Assembly (NCBI GenBank): GCA_011009095.1 | Contig: VTPC01006086.1 | Coordinates: forward strand, 52,410 to 116,409 | Length of the DNA stretch: 64,000 nucleotides | Direction: 5' to 3' | Source of the DNA: Ignelater luminosus | Lineage: Eukaryota; Arthropoda; Insecta; Coleoptera; Elateridae | Part shown: positions 46,915 through 59,500 of the stretch, one piece after another | Position numbering within the stretch: the stretch's first letter is position 1 | How the letters are laid out: each line of letters begins with the position of its first letter | Translations under genes and position numbers: made by a program | The notes under the pieces: generated by a model | Seen by the model: only the letters and a program-made list of their open reading frames with translations | What the model was told of the DNA's origin: nothing | Databases searched by the model: none

Positions 46915-47310
46915 AAAAAGCCTTCGATACGGCCCTGGTCAAAAAACTTTTTGAAACTCTAGACAAAAGCAATATAAACAAATAGCTTATATTTACAATC
47001 AAACAAATGTATGAAGGTCAAGCAAATATAAAAATCAACAATAGACTATCTGCACCATTTACCACCAACAAAGAACTTCGACAAGAGTGCTGCCTATCAC
47101 CTACCCTGTTTAAGATCTACTTAGAATTTATTCTAAAAGAATGGACAAAACAATGTAGCTGTATGGGTTTACCCATAAAATATCCAAGTTTTGATCAACT
47201 TGGAAATCAATCTGCGCCAAAAATCAAATCACCGACTATTCTACCACAGAAGAAACTAATGGTAATAAATCAAGATGAGGTCGGTCGGTTTGGAGCTTCT
47301 CTCTGAATAA
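46915..47310 (+). pseudogene. LINE reverse transcriptase fragment, copy 3, cut by the assembly gap
   Basis: The first bases after the gap read KKAFDTALVKKLFETLDKSN (RT motif A, Asp present). After a stop comes IKQMYEGQANIKINNRLS, then LRQECCLSPTLFKIYLEF (motif B region). It resembles the copy at 53020-55300 (KKAYDSVLLARLWQALEKTN). The YADD region is not present; homology fades near 47200. The 5' part may lie in the gap. Confidence 0.75.
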
Positions 47311-48044
47311 TCGAAGGCACATTTGGTAAACCATTTCCAATGTGCTTGGTGATATTTGAAGATTTAAATTGAGTTCAAGTTGTGGAGAATGTGATAACTT
47401 GTTGTAATTACTCAAAATTGGAAAGAGCTTTAGAAAGCCTTTTACGTCCCACATCGCAGTAATAGAAACATAGAGTCCAGTTTATGTAACATAAATTAAT
47501 AATAAAAATAAAAAAATTAATTGTTAAGTCACATGCAACGTTATTGATGTTCCTTCCTGTGCCATTCCACTGTTATGCACGTTACATTTGTAGAACGTGA
47601 AAATCATACGAAATTCGATCTAACATGCAACATCATATAGTGTTAAATATGGTCTCTATAGTACATATAAAAGTTTCAAAAAATATATAAAAGATTCTGA
47701 GTAATTTTCTTTAAAGTCGCTATTACGACGTGGTTTCTCAAATCTCTCGTTTAGTTTTTAAATTTCTCGGAATTGCATGATTTTACAAAATCATATAAAT
47801 TTTTACGCAGAGCTGAGGCTATGCATTTTAATATGCAACAGGAATAATTACAATTTAATTTTGAATTTAAAGTCTTATAAATTTGTTCCTTTTGTTACGT
47901 ATGTTACAGAGTGCAAAATTATGAATACATAATTTTTGTAGTTTGTTCATCTTAATGAAATAAATTCTTCTAGGTGATTAATTGCGGGTACTAAAACTTG
48001 TTTCATCTTAGAACAAAATCTTCGCTTTTTTTTTTAAATTTTTA
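47311..48044. other. No gene seen
   Basis: AT-rich sequence between the LINE fragment and the fold-back element. Nothing recognised. Confidence 0.3.
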
Positions 48045-49753
48045 TACAGGATGTTTTGAAAATAAGTGCAAATACTTATAAGACTTTCTTGCCATATAAC
48101 TTTTCTCCCTCAAGTGCACCGTTCCGAGATTCAGAGTGTCAAAATTTCATTTAAAATTTCTTATTTTCTCAATATTTAAAGAACAAAATTTTCTACAAGT
48201 TTGTTACTATAAGGTTTCTACTATTTTTTGCGTTTGATACCCTAATTAGAGGTGAAGAATTGCGGTGAAATTTTGAAACTTTCTATTTTCAGAATCAGCA
48301 GTTGATTTGCAACATGAAGTTACTCTTGCGTTTTTTTCTGTAGAATGGGCCGTATTCTAGTAAAATCAGACTCTTCAAAACCTATAAAGTTCGACAGCCT
48401 TTGACAAGGTCATACGTCTCAAAAACAGTACGCAATTATTTGCATCACATCTCTCGACAGAAATTAAGCTTACTTTGCCTGATAACCTTTTTACCTAGAA
48501 TGCACCATTTTCGAGATACAGGGTGTCAGAATTCCTTGTATCTAATTAAACTTTGACATCCTGTATTTCGAAAAGGGTGTTCTTTAAGAATAAAAGTTAT
48601 ATGCCGAAAAGACTTAATTTCTGTTGAGGAATGCTATGCAAATAATTACAACCTGTTTTTGACATGACATATGACCTTGTCAGCTGAACTTGAAAGATTT
48701 TGAAAAATCTGAATTTACTAGAAAATCTTTCAGTGACGTAACATTTCTTTTTAGCATGGGGGCTAACCTACCCTCAAACGCAAAACTACGTTGAATAGCA
48801 GACACCTTATATACTCCTCAACAAAATCAGGGAACACTTGAAAGTTTGCGAAACATTAGTGTTTTTCAAACCCAAATATCTCTGCTAGTGTTCATCGGAA
48901 CTACTTGATCCAAAATGGTGTCCTGAACGTTAACATTTCTACTTTTGAATGCTTTTATTCAAAGTGTCGAAAATCCTTTCGTAGAGGGCGCAAATGTCTC
49001 TAGACCGCAAAGGTGCAAACATATCAAAAATTGTTTCAACGTTAAAACGCAACACCAATCGAATTAATTTTTTCTCAGTCTTGCAAACATCACAGTTGCG
49101 AAGTTTGAAAATCTTTCTTTGATTAAGAGCCATAAAAAGTTTAGAATTGCATGATTTGTAATGAAGATACACGCATTTGAGAATAAGTGCACTTTTGACT
49201 ATTTTGACATAAAATTTAAATTTTTGACTTAAATTACAGAAAAATGTTCAAACTTTGTAACTGTGATACTTGCAAGACCGAGAAAAAATTATTTCAATCG
49301 ATGTTGCATTTTGAAGTTGAAACAATTCTCGACAGTTTTGAACCTTTGCGGTTTAGCGACATTTGCGCCCTCTACGTAAGAATTTTCAACACTTTGAATG
49401 ACAGCATTCAAAAGTAGAGATTTTAACGTTTAGGAAACCATTTTGGATCCAGTTGTTTCGATAAAAACTGGCGAAGATATTTGAGTTTGAAAAACACTCA
49501 TTTTTCGCAAAATTTCAAGTGTTTCTCTAATTTCATTGAAGAGTTTAATTACAAGCGTGTAAAAAATTTCATCCTAATATCTTATTTTGTTTTTAAAATA
49601 TTGAGAAATGAAGAAATCTTAAATGAAGCTTTGACACCGTGTATCTCGGAAATTAGGCGCGTTAAGAAGAAAAGTTATATGACAAAAAAGGCTAAATTTT
49701 TGTCGAGGAATGGATCTGCCAAGTATTTACAATTATTTTCAAAACACCCTGTA
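48045..49753. mobile_element. Large fold-back DNA element (palindrome ~1.1 kb before insertion)
   Basis: The outer left end tacaggatgttttgaaaata pairs with the opposite-strand right end tacagggtgttttgaaaata. Homology continues through catataacttttct, gagat(t/a)ca..gtgtcaaa and tttctcaatattt. The inner arms 48834-49020 and 49290-49525 also pair (e.g. gagggcgcaaatgtctctag against gagggcgcaaatgtcgctaa). The centre lies near 49180. TA flanks both ends. No transposase ORF is visible, so it is non-autonomous. A second element (48209-48812) interrupts the left arm. Confidence 0.85.
48209..48812. mobile_element. Second palindromic element inserted in the left arm of the fold-back
   Basis: The ends tataaggtttctactatt and (opposite strand) tataaggtgtctgctatt match. 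Further in, ttttgcgtttgata / ttttgcgtttgagg, tgacaaggtcatacgt / tgacaaggtcatatgt, caattatttgcat / taattatttgcat and gacagaaattaag / aacagaaattaag pair symmetrically. The centre is near 48537. TA flanks are present. The outer element's right arm has no matching sequence, so this is a later insertion. No ORF. Confidence 0.82.
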
Positions 49754-52700
49754 TATATTCTATAAAATTAATATACCGTGTGGTTCTAAAGTTTAGACTA
49801 AAATTTATTGTAATAAAATCGATAGTATGTAAAAATATTTAGGTAGAATCCTGAGACATGTATAGGGATTTCAACAACAATACATCTTTTAAGCAAATGC
49901 ATAGATGTTTTCGGGCATATTGGAAGAAAAATGACGTCACTGATATTTTTTAATAGTAATTCAGGGTTTTTTTCGTATTTCCCGGTAGAGCTGAAAGTTC
50001 TCTTTCTAGTAACATAAAGCTTATCATGGTTTATTTAACAAAAAAATGAGAAAAACGTCCTAAAGGTTTGCGTCTAACAACAAGCCATTTACGGAGGTAG
50101 CGTTTCACCATAGCTACCGAGATCGTTGAATTTATCGCATCCTGCACAACAGTACACCTATAAATATTGAGCAATTAAAAAATTGAATTCGCAGGGATAA
50201 TCGATATAGAACGCTTGATGTAGTGTATAACGCTCAACATCAATTTATTCATTAGTTACGACATTACCAAATTGTCCAGGATCATCGTTTTCTCATTTAG
50301 TTTAACGCCATGTAAAATCAGGGCTTGTTGAATAAAATCTCAGCATTACTCATTTTTAGTTTCTTTTTTTTTGTTTAATTTTTTTTCTAATTTTCTTTAT
50401 TACGTAAAGCCGACGAGCTTATGTTGCTAGACAAAGAACTTTTGGTTCTATCAAAAACTACGACGAAAATGCTGCACCGTCATTAAAGAACATCGATGAC
50501 ATCATCCACTTTTTGCAATATGGCAGAAAAAATCTAAAAATCAGCTTAAAAGATGTATTTTTAATTAAATCAGCTATACACGTCCCAGCGATGTTTCAAA
50601 AAATTATTATGACCAATTTTATTTCGATTATTGAATCTTTGGCAACACGGCGCACGTTACGTACGTTACAAGTTTTAAGAAGTTATTTTTTTTTAATTTT
50701 AATGAATGCAGGGTAGTAAATATAAAAAATTGATTTAGCACACAACTAAACTTCACTTCTGCCACACCACTAATAAATATTCTCATTTCTATTTTTATAT
50801 ATAAACTATTTTATGTTTGGCGTTACGGATGTTACATTAAAAATGTCTTCACTTTAACCCTACGTTTAATGTGACTTAGGTTTCAAGTCTATTTAATTAA
50901 ATTCTGGAGGACAACAATAGCAAACTTCTATAAAATATTAGTAGAAGAAGAGTTCTACCAATTTAAAAAATTTCCTTCGCAATACACAACGACTAAATTT
51001 CAACGTAAAATTACAGTTAAATAGTTTTTTTTTCAAGTAGGATTAAAATATGCATGCAAATAAATATTCTCCAAAAAAAACTGAGAAATTGGCACTGTTC
51101 TAATTTCTTTGAGTCTGTGCCGATGTACTAAATTTCCCGTTTTAGTTTTTCAAAGAAATTTATTATTTTTGCAGGTTATGTATTGTCCGTATCACATACT
51201 GGCTGTTTTAAAGTATGTACGTAGTTTTATCGAAGTTGTGCCATATAGCGTTTAGTGATGTTCACACCTATCGAAACAACAATTTTAACAGTGTGGAGTA
51301 CTTTGGTGGGATGACTTTTATAAGTAATTGCATATCAAAGTGTTTTTTAACTCTGTGTATTTTTATTTTCAGAATTTCAAGGTTATTTCCGTTTGCTTGA
51401 TGTCATCGCAGTGTGTTTCAAAATAAGCAGAAATCTATTTATTTACAAGATATAAGCGTCATCATAAACTAGAACATAATGCAACTCGCTCTTATTTACA
51501 TTGCTTAGTAAATACACGGCTTCTTACCTTTAACAAAGCTCTTTTTTAATTTTTTTTTTAACAAAAAGGTTTCTATAGTTGGAGCATGATTAAACTTGTA
51601 AAAATTCGAACCTAGCCCAGATTTGTACAAATGAACCATAATTATAATCACGTTTCGTCGTTTTGCTAGTTTAGCATTCAATAGTAGTAATTTTATTTCA
51701 GCAAGGTTGTTTTTCACAACATCGACTATTGTTATTCCATATAAAGCGTCGTTTTGTTTTTCCTTATTACTTATTGTTTAAGCAAAACTAATCAACATCC
51801 TTGAATACAAATTAATAAGAACAAAGCAGGATTCTAAACTTCATCTCAAGATTTTTGACGTGGGATTCAAAATTAAAAGAAAAAATATAACATTTCCTCT
51901 TTGCGTGCATTTTGAATGCGCAAGCAATTTTCACCAACGCCATTAAATCTTGTTAACTTTAATTTGTTATACCAAGATTTAATGTTTTTTTCTTTCGGAT
52001 GATGTTTTTGCGTGAATTTTAAGATGTTTTTCTTTTTTAATATTGTAATTTATTCAAATGAATTCAGAAAATATAAAAACTGATATCTTTGAACTTTCCA
52101 GGGGATGAGATTTATGAGTCTCTTTATGTTGTTATTTCATTAGGGAAACTTCTGCAGTGACTGCTTCGTTAGATAAATCTCACAATTATTACCAACACAA
52201 AGCGCGTGAAAGTTAAACAGTATTAACATGCAGATGTAAAAATTAATTTCACTTTTAAAACAATTTTCTAATTTTTTACTTCTTAAAAGATTAAAAGTGC
52301 ATCCGGCTATCTTTTTATTATAAGGAAATTAACGTTCTGAAAATAAAAAAAAATACTTTACATGGAAACGATTATTATTTTTTTTTTAGGAATGGACACG
52401 CAACACGAAACAGAAAAATTGTAACATTTCTCATTTACGAAATGAGAAACGCAAAAAAAAACGAAACCAGTACGATGTCGTTTTAACATGTGATATTTAA
52501 AGTTCCGTTTTCCGTGACCCTATAATAGTAAGGTACAACTTAAACGTTTTGTGTGTTATTTATTATTTAATTATTTATAGGGCGATATAAAAATAGAGTC
52601 CCCAAAACGAAAATAATTTCCTGACATTTAAATTTGTGGAATTCCAAAGGTGGCACAAATTATGATAAAGGAATCTGCAGTATAATTTCTTCGTAATAAT

Positions 52701-53019
52701 TTTTGCTAACACGATTTGATTAGGTAAAAATTTGATTTAGATAATTATTTTGCAATGTAAGAAATGAAAAATAACAATAAATCAAATAGTTTAAGAAGCA
52801 ATGAAATCAACAACATCAGATGCCCTATACCAAAGTCATCTAATCAAAGATTCAATCGTTATTCACTTTGAAGTAAATGAAAACCTATCTCTACCATCAC
52901 ATAAACAAATTCAAAGAAACAATCCTCTCTAGCAACTTCGAAATTGTTATAAACATGGAGTACTTTTTCCTTAGATTTTATTTGAGATATTTTCTCAAGC
53001 ATTTTTGATGATACTCATC
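49754..53019. other. No gene seen
   Basis: AT-rich sequence without recognisable exon, RNA gene or element ends. Confidence 0.3.
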
Positions 53020-55300
53020 AATTAAAATGAGGCCTAGAAGAAATCAAGTTTTGAGTGTAGAACTGCAAAATAAAAATAGACCAAAAGTTCATCAGCTGAT
53101 GCAGTCTAGTTTTAATTCTTGGAACAACCAAGCAGACAATGTTGGAGTTTTAGAGTACAATGTTAGATACACCAACTACACTATGATACCACCCGAGGAC
53201 CACCAGGACGAGTAGATAGAACTCGTTAGCTGTAGCGATTTTTTGGGACATGGAACGTTCAAGGTCTATCAAAGAAACTGACTGCAGTTATACATGAACT
53301 GACAGTGCTGAAAGTAGGCACTGCAGTAATCACAGAAATAAAAAGAAGGGGCAAGGCTCAGAAAATCTAGGTAGATTTGATAACTTCTATAGTGGAGTAC
53401 CAAAAGAAAAGAGAGCCCAACAAGAAGTATCTTTGATGATCTACAGAAGACTAAGGAAGTATATCACAATATAGGAAGCAAAAAGAGAGAGAATAATTAA
53501 AGTAAATATGAGTAACTGGATGAGGAAATAACAAAAGTAGGTCAGACACGGGAACTAATATTACTCGGTGTGGGACTTAAAGACGACAATAAAATACTAG
53601 GAAAATATGGAGAAGATCTAACCAACAATAACGGGGAAAGATTGACAGAACTGTGCAATCAGAACCAACTTAAGATTTTAAATAGATATATCCCCCAAAA
53701 TCGATGCATAGGTACACATGGATACAAGAAACAAGACATTTAAAATTTATAACTTATCACACTATAATGCAACAAAAGACATACGTGAGAATACAGAACG
53801 TACGGGTTCAAATAAGCGCAACATGTGAGAGTGACCATTAAGAAAAGAAACAGAAGCAAATAAAGAACTTGAAGAACAAAGATACAATATAAAAAGTTTA
53901 GAAAAAGAAAGTATACAGAGACTATATCAAAAAAGATTAGAAAAGAAATTAAAAATTCGCTACTTCGATTATGTTAATCAATACTACGAATATATAAAAG
54001 AAGCTATACATGAAGCGGCTTTTGAAACACAAAAAGAAAGACTGATAAATTCTATTGGTAAGATGATAAAATTGAAAAAGGCACAGAATACAAAAAGACG
54101 TTACACAAAAAGCATTTAAACTAAATAAAATAGAATACAAGGAAGTACAAGCTGTAGTAAGGAGAGAAATATCTAAGAAAAAGAATGAATCTTGGGAAAG
54201 AAACTGCCAAAAAATATATGCGAAGTTAGGAGGAACTAGAAATACGAAAAGTTGGAGACTACTCTAATAGTTAAAAAGAAACAAAAATCCATATATTATA
54301 ATCACAATAACATCACAAAATTGGGAAAAAAGACTTTTGGTAGAAGACCAAGAAGAATTTCAAAAATATATAAAAAAGAATAAACAACGAATTAGAGTAG
54401 TAATAAAGTAGTAAGCAGTAAAAAAATCGACCCGAAGCTGAAAATATTCCAGGAGAACTTCAGAAATATGGAACGGAAATGTTATATGAATATCTTAGAC
54501 TACCATCTCAGAAATATATTATATACAAAAAAAAGGTGACGAAAATAAGTGTGACAACTGCCGAGGAATAGCGATAACCAGTTCAATGAGTAGAATATAC
54601 GGAAAAGTCCTGAAAAATAGGATCGAGAAAGAGTACCAAGACGTGGAGGCAAAAGAACAAGCTCAGTTCCGCGCAGGAAGATCAACAATAGACCATATAT
54701 TCTTGCTAACCCAAGTAATCTTATTCAAGATGGCGCGAGATCAAAAGATACATTTATTATTCGTGGATCTAAAAAAAGCATATGACAGTGTCCTCCTAGC
54801 AAGACTTTGGCAAGCACTAGAAAAGACCAACACCGACGTAGACAGTAAAAATAATCAAAGCTATCAAAACTCTACATGACCAATCCGTAACGAAAATTAA
54901 GACAGGAATACACATAACACCCTGCCTATCGCCAACTGTATTTGAAATATACCTCAATAGCGTCCCGAAGGGCTAAAAACAGAAATACAGAGCGATGGGG
55001 ATACACTTAATTAACACCATGTTATATACTGCATTGTGTTTTGCGGAAGACCACGTAGTAATTGCCGAGGACTGTGACGAACAATTAAAGAATATAGAGA
55101 ATGAGGTTTAGAGGTCAATATGGATAAAACAAAATACTTAGAGGATGGTACAATAATAAGAATGCCATGATTACAAATACCTAAGCGTAAATATCTCTCA
55201 GAAGGGCACGCTTGATTTCGAAATCAAAAAAATAAATACGACAGGACGAAGGCCACTGCCCTATTTAAATAACATCTTATGGGACCCAACCATTAATAAA
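53020..55300 (+). pseudogene. Non-LTR retrotransposon (LINE), broken copy 4 with endonuclease and RT
   Basis: Pieces appear in the order expected for an AP-endonuclease plus RT ORF. Endonuclease: TWNVQGLSKKLTAVIHEL, AVITEIKRRGKGSENLG and NNNGERLTELCNQNQLKILN. Linker: KKKNESWERNCQKIYAKLGG. RT: CRGIAITSSMSRIYGKVL, AQFRAGRSTIDHIFLLTQV, IHLLFVDLKKAYDSV (motif A), TPCLSPTVFEIYLNSVPKG, and CFAEDHVVIAED near 55039. The motif C box, normally (Y/F)ADD, reads FAED here. Many stops and frameshifts break it. This is the most complete LINE copy in the window. It is followed by AT-rich sequence and a GA microsatellite. Confidence 0.82.
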
Positions 55301-55317
55301 AATTAGAAAATAATATA

Positions 55318-55321
<4 letters not shown>

Positions 55322-55374
<53 letters not shown>
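55322..55374. repeat. (GA)26 microsatellite
   Basis: An uninterrupted GA dinucleotide run of about 53 bp between the LINE copy 4 end and the mariner remnant. Confidence 0.97.
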
Positions 55375-55376
<2 letters not shown>

Positions 55377-55499
55377 AACGAACGTTTAAGAGAAATTATG
55401 GTATGTTGACATTTCAGCCATTTTGAATGATTAGTTTATTTTTGACGAGAAAGTTAGACGTGTTTTAGTGTACTCAACGATTCTTTACTCTTAAAAAAG

Positions 55500-56525
55500 A
55501 TGGATCGGAGAATTTGTATAAAATTTTGCTTGAAAAATAAGATAAAATGTAGCACCGCATTCGAAACGTTGACTATGGCTTTTGGTGACTCCACTATGAG
55601 TAAAACAAAAGTTTATGAGTGACACAAACGTTTTAAAGAGGGTCGTAAAGACGTTGAAGATGACGATCGCTCTGGACGCCCTAGCACATCAACAACCAAC
55701 GACAACGTGGAACAAGTGAAGAAAATGATTCTTGAAAATCGCCGGAACACAATCAGAGAGGTTGCGGATGATGTCGGCATTTCATTTGGCTCATGCCAAG
55801 CAATTCTTTCACATGTTTTGGGCATGAAACGTGTATCAGCAAAGTTTGTTCCGAAATTGTTGAATTTTGAACAAAAACAACGTCGCGTAAACATCGCTCA
55901 GGAGTTGCTAAATGAAGTCAGCAATAATCCAGAACTACTTAAAACAGTCATAACAGGTGACGAAACATGGAACATGCGGATATGACGTCAAAACCAAGAT
56001 CCAATCGACCCAATAGAAGCTGCCTGAAGAGCCAAGACTGAAAAAAATTCGACAAGTTCGATCAAATGTGAAGGTTCTTCTCACTGTTTTCTTCGATTTT
56101 AATGGCGTAGTGCATCATGAGTTCTTGCCATATGGTCGTACAGTCAATAAGGAATACTACCTGGAAGTTATGCGCCGTTTGCGTGAAGCAATCCGATGGA
56201 AACGCCCAGAATTGTGGCAAAACCACTCGTGGAAATTGCATCACGATAATGCTCACACCTCACTGCTTGTCCGTAATTTTTTGGTAAAAAACAAAACCGT
56301 TATGTTGCCTCAGCCACCGTATTTGCCGGACATGGTCCCTGTAACTTCTTTCTATTTCCAAGGCTGAAGAGAACCATGGAAGAACGACGTTTTGCCACCA
56401 TTGATGAGATAAAAACAGAATCGCTAAAGAAACTGAACGCCATACCGAAAAGTGAGTTTCAGAAGTGCTTCCAAGATTGGAAAAAGCGCTGGGCACAAGT
56501 GTATTATATCTGAGGGAAATTACTT
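55500..56525 (+). pseudogene. mariner transposase pseudogene (DD34D type, third Asp lost)
   Basis: The ATG at 55500 opens the transposase. The N-terminal DNA-binding region includes VYE*HKRFKEGRKDVEDD, where a TGA replaces the usual Trp codon (55618-55620), followed by SGRPSTSTT. GDETW (first catalytic Asp) lies near 55962. A frameshift follows, with a TAG in the correct frame near 56015. Then come NVKVLLTVFFDFNGVVHHEF and LHHDNAHTS (second Asp), where the usual two residues between NA and H are deleted. A second frameshift lies at PYLPDMVP near 56340. The last box reads CNFFLFP, with Asn in place of the third catalytic Asp. A YFEGD-type C-terminus precedes the stop. Terminal repeats were not clearly identified. 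Confidence 0.88.
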
Positions 56526-56599
56526 TGAAGGGGACAAATTTGATGTTGATTAATATATACAGAGTCTTTAAGAAAAACGAAAATTCCCGTTATATTTTG

Positions 56600-59500
56600 A
56601 TCAAACCTCTATGTATATATTTAAAATGGCGCACAATCTGTATACCAAGCGAATCTATATCAAAATCTTTTTTGCCATAAATCTACAGTTTTTAAACTAC
56701 CTATAGTCAATTTAAAGTTTTTAGAGCTGACAACGCTGCATGATTTTTACTAAGGATGCTGGTTGCAAAGTTGATGCTTTTTGTAAATGATTTCATAGCA
56801 ACTACAATACAGTATTGCATCATGTTCTTAAAGATTCTACAGTAAAGATTTAACAATAATTAAAAGCGGGTTACAAGCAAAGAAGCAAGAAATAAAACAA
56901 AAATGTGACCGAATGTTTCTTTTTATTACTTAAATTACAAGTAATTGTAACTACTCTCTCTTAATTATTAAAAACAGAGAAATTCTAATGAGAATTAGGA
57001 ATGTTGATAACTTTGTAGTGAAGAAGTCGTAAAAATGGTATTAGAATTTCTCAATTTGTGATGTAGAATAACGTAGTGCACATATTATGCGCCATTTTAA
57101 ATACACTATGATATTCGATAAGTTGCCGAAATACTAATTAGTTTAATTAAAACAAATTTGCTCGTGCAAAAGGTTCATTTCATTGTTGCTGTACTATTTT
57201 TCCATTTTGTTAAAATGTCTTCTTACGTTTATTCAAGTAACAAATGAGTAATAATTCAGAATTTAAAGAAGCTGTAGTGTTAACTGCCCTGTACAATAGT
57301 ATAGATAATGTCATATGTAATGAAAAAATGTCAAAAATTTCGCAGCTCCTTTTAAATTAATTGTGAAGTCGCGTAGTAGTTACAACTTTTTAAACTGACG
57401 TTGGAATATTTTACAGAATTTATCATTGTAGGGTATCAAATAACTTTCCGCTTTATTTTGCTGTTAAAAGTTAAATAAATAAAAAGATTTTGATCGGAAT
57501 CGTAGAAAAATGTTCCGACTGAATTTAGAAGATTTCAGGATATTTGCAACACAGAATTAATCGACTGTTGCTTCTACTGGTTGTTCCTAAAATGTATACT
57601 ATTCATGGTCTTTCGAGCCAGTCTGTTATGCTCTTTGGAAAAGGACCCCTATGGGCTCGACAGACAACATAGTCCTTGAAACAAGATAAAACTGCTGCCC
57701 TGACTCTGTACATGGACCGCCGATAGAGGCCTGTTCCTTCAAGTTCTCAGCAGGACCACACTATGGATCCAGCACTATTCTGACAACCCTCTTAATCATT
57801 AGGGGAAGATAATCGTGGTCCATCAACGAAGAATTCTTCTTCAGCCAAAAAAAGAGAAAGATGCCACCACATTTTCTTTACCACTCTTTTCTTCATCAGT
57901 TCAATCAATGCAAAGAAAGAGTGCGGGTCCAACCCAATTTTCATTTACACCAACTCAAGAAGGATGACGTAGCAGCTTGTGAGATAAACACGATCAGCAA
58001 TCTCCTACACTGCAAAGTGTCTTTTTGCAGCTGTGTCAGACGTTTAAAATACCAGTGAGGCTGAAGATTTAAGCCCCTCTGCCTTGCCATCGAAGAATAT
58101 TTGACAAGCGCCGTTTGAAAGACTCAAGGCAATCATCAAATTCAACTAAGAAAATTTCTACGAACTAAAAACGTCTAACTACCACCATAGCAGAGAAGCC
58201 TGCCACGAGTTACGTCCCATTACTTAACAACCAAAGTTAAATACATCAAATCGAATGTAAGAAAACTTCAATTTAGCGAATTGAAAACAGTCCAGCATAC
58301 AATTTGTCAAGAAGTTCCAAGAACATACTTTCATCTTTCCGAAATATCAAGACTACGATCCACTGGGATGGTCGACACCAGAAACAATACAGCAAGACTA
58401 TTTATCCAACAAGATCCATTTCAACCGTTCCAGTTATCACACTCAAATCTATCAAGTTATCGCTACAAAGCAAGAAATAAGAAGGAAAGAACTAAAACGT
58501 TTTATTTCGTTGGAAATTTTTGATAAATCCATCTTTCAACTGTGATTATTCTGTTTTGTTTGTAACAGCTTGTTTGAGGATAAGTCTCGCATTATATTTT
58601 AATTTTCTTCTTAATTTTAGAAATACCGATAACTCTTGCATCTTAACAAATATTCTATAAAGCAACATGTTACTAAAGGGCATTAGTATTAGTAATTATT
58701 ACCAGAAATCATTTTTTAAGCATATAAGAAAGAATCGTCACCAGTAATTTCTTTATTTAAAAGATTCCCTGTTGCTAAGTTTTCTGTTGTAAAACCATAT
58801 AATTAAGGTTATTACGTTAATAAACCTTTGGGATTTACAAAATCCATTTGAAATAAGTAAATAAAAAATGTTATTTATAGTATTCGACTAAGTCCAACTC
58901 ACTCAAATGATTCAAAATAACAAAATTGTTATTACCATAGATAAATAAAAGTCTACGAGCCGCTCTTTTGTATGTTATAATCAGTCATATGATTTATTAA
59001 GTAAATAGATTGACTTAATGAACTAATAAAATACTAAACTCACGTGAACAAAAAACATTAATAATTATGTGTTTTTTCAGTCTTAGCTAATCTTTGAAAA
59101 ACTAGGTTAGTTTAAAAATTTATTATTAATTACACAGCTTTGTGTGACGGTTTATGTTTTTATTATCTGTTGCTTATCTTATTGTTGTAAAATATTATTA
59201 TCGTTTCATTACTATTAAGTAGTTAATAAAATGTAGCTTCATTTTTGTTTTAAACGAATTACTATATATAAGTGGATTGAATGAAATAAGAAATTATTAA
59301 ATCAGTGTTTTATCAATTATACTGAGTGTTCCACGCATTTGAGATCTTCAAGACTGTGAAACAACGTTCTTTTATTGCACTCGCCGCGCCATTTCTAAAG
59401 GAAGAAAAAAATTGTTTCAGAACACGACTTAAAAAACATCTACTGACATCATAATGGCAATCTTAGAAAGGAAATTGTTTGAAAAACTAAATTTAGTTAT

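Noticed and set aside
46484..47002. 172-codon minus-strand ORF
   Set aside because: It is almost entirely the run of N.
48939..49765. ORFs of 77 and 94 codons in the fold-back element
   Set aside because: No domain; they fall in the non-coding arms and mirror each other.
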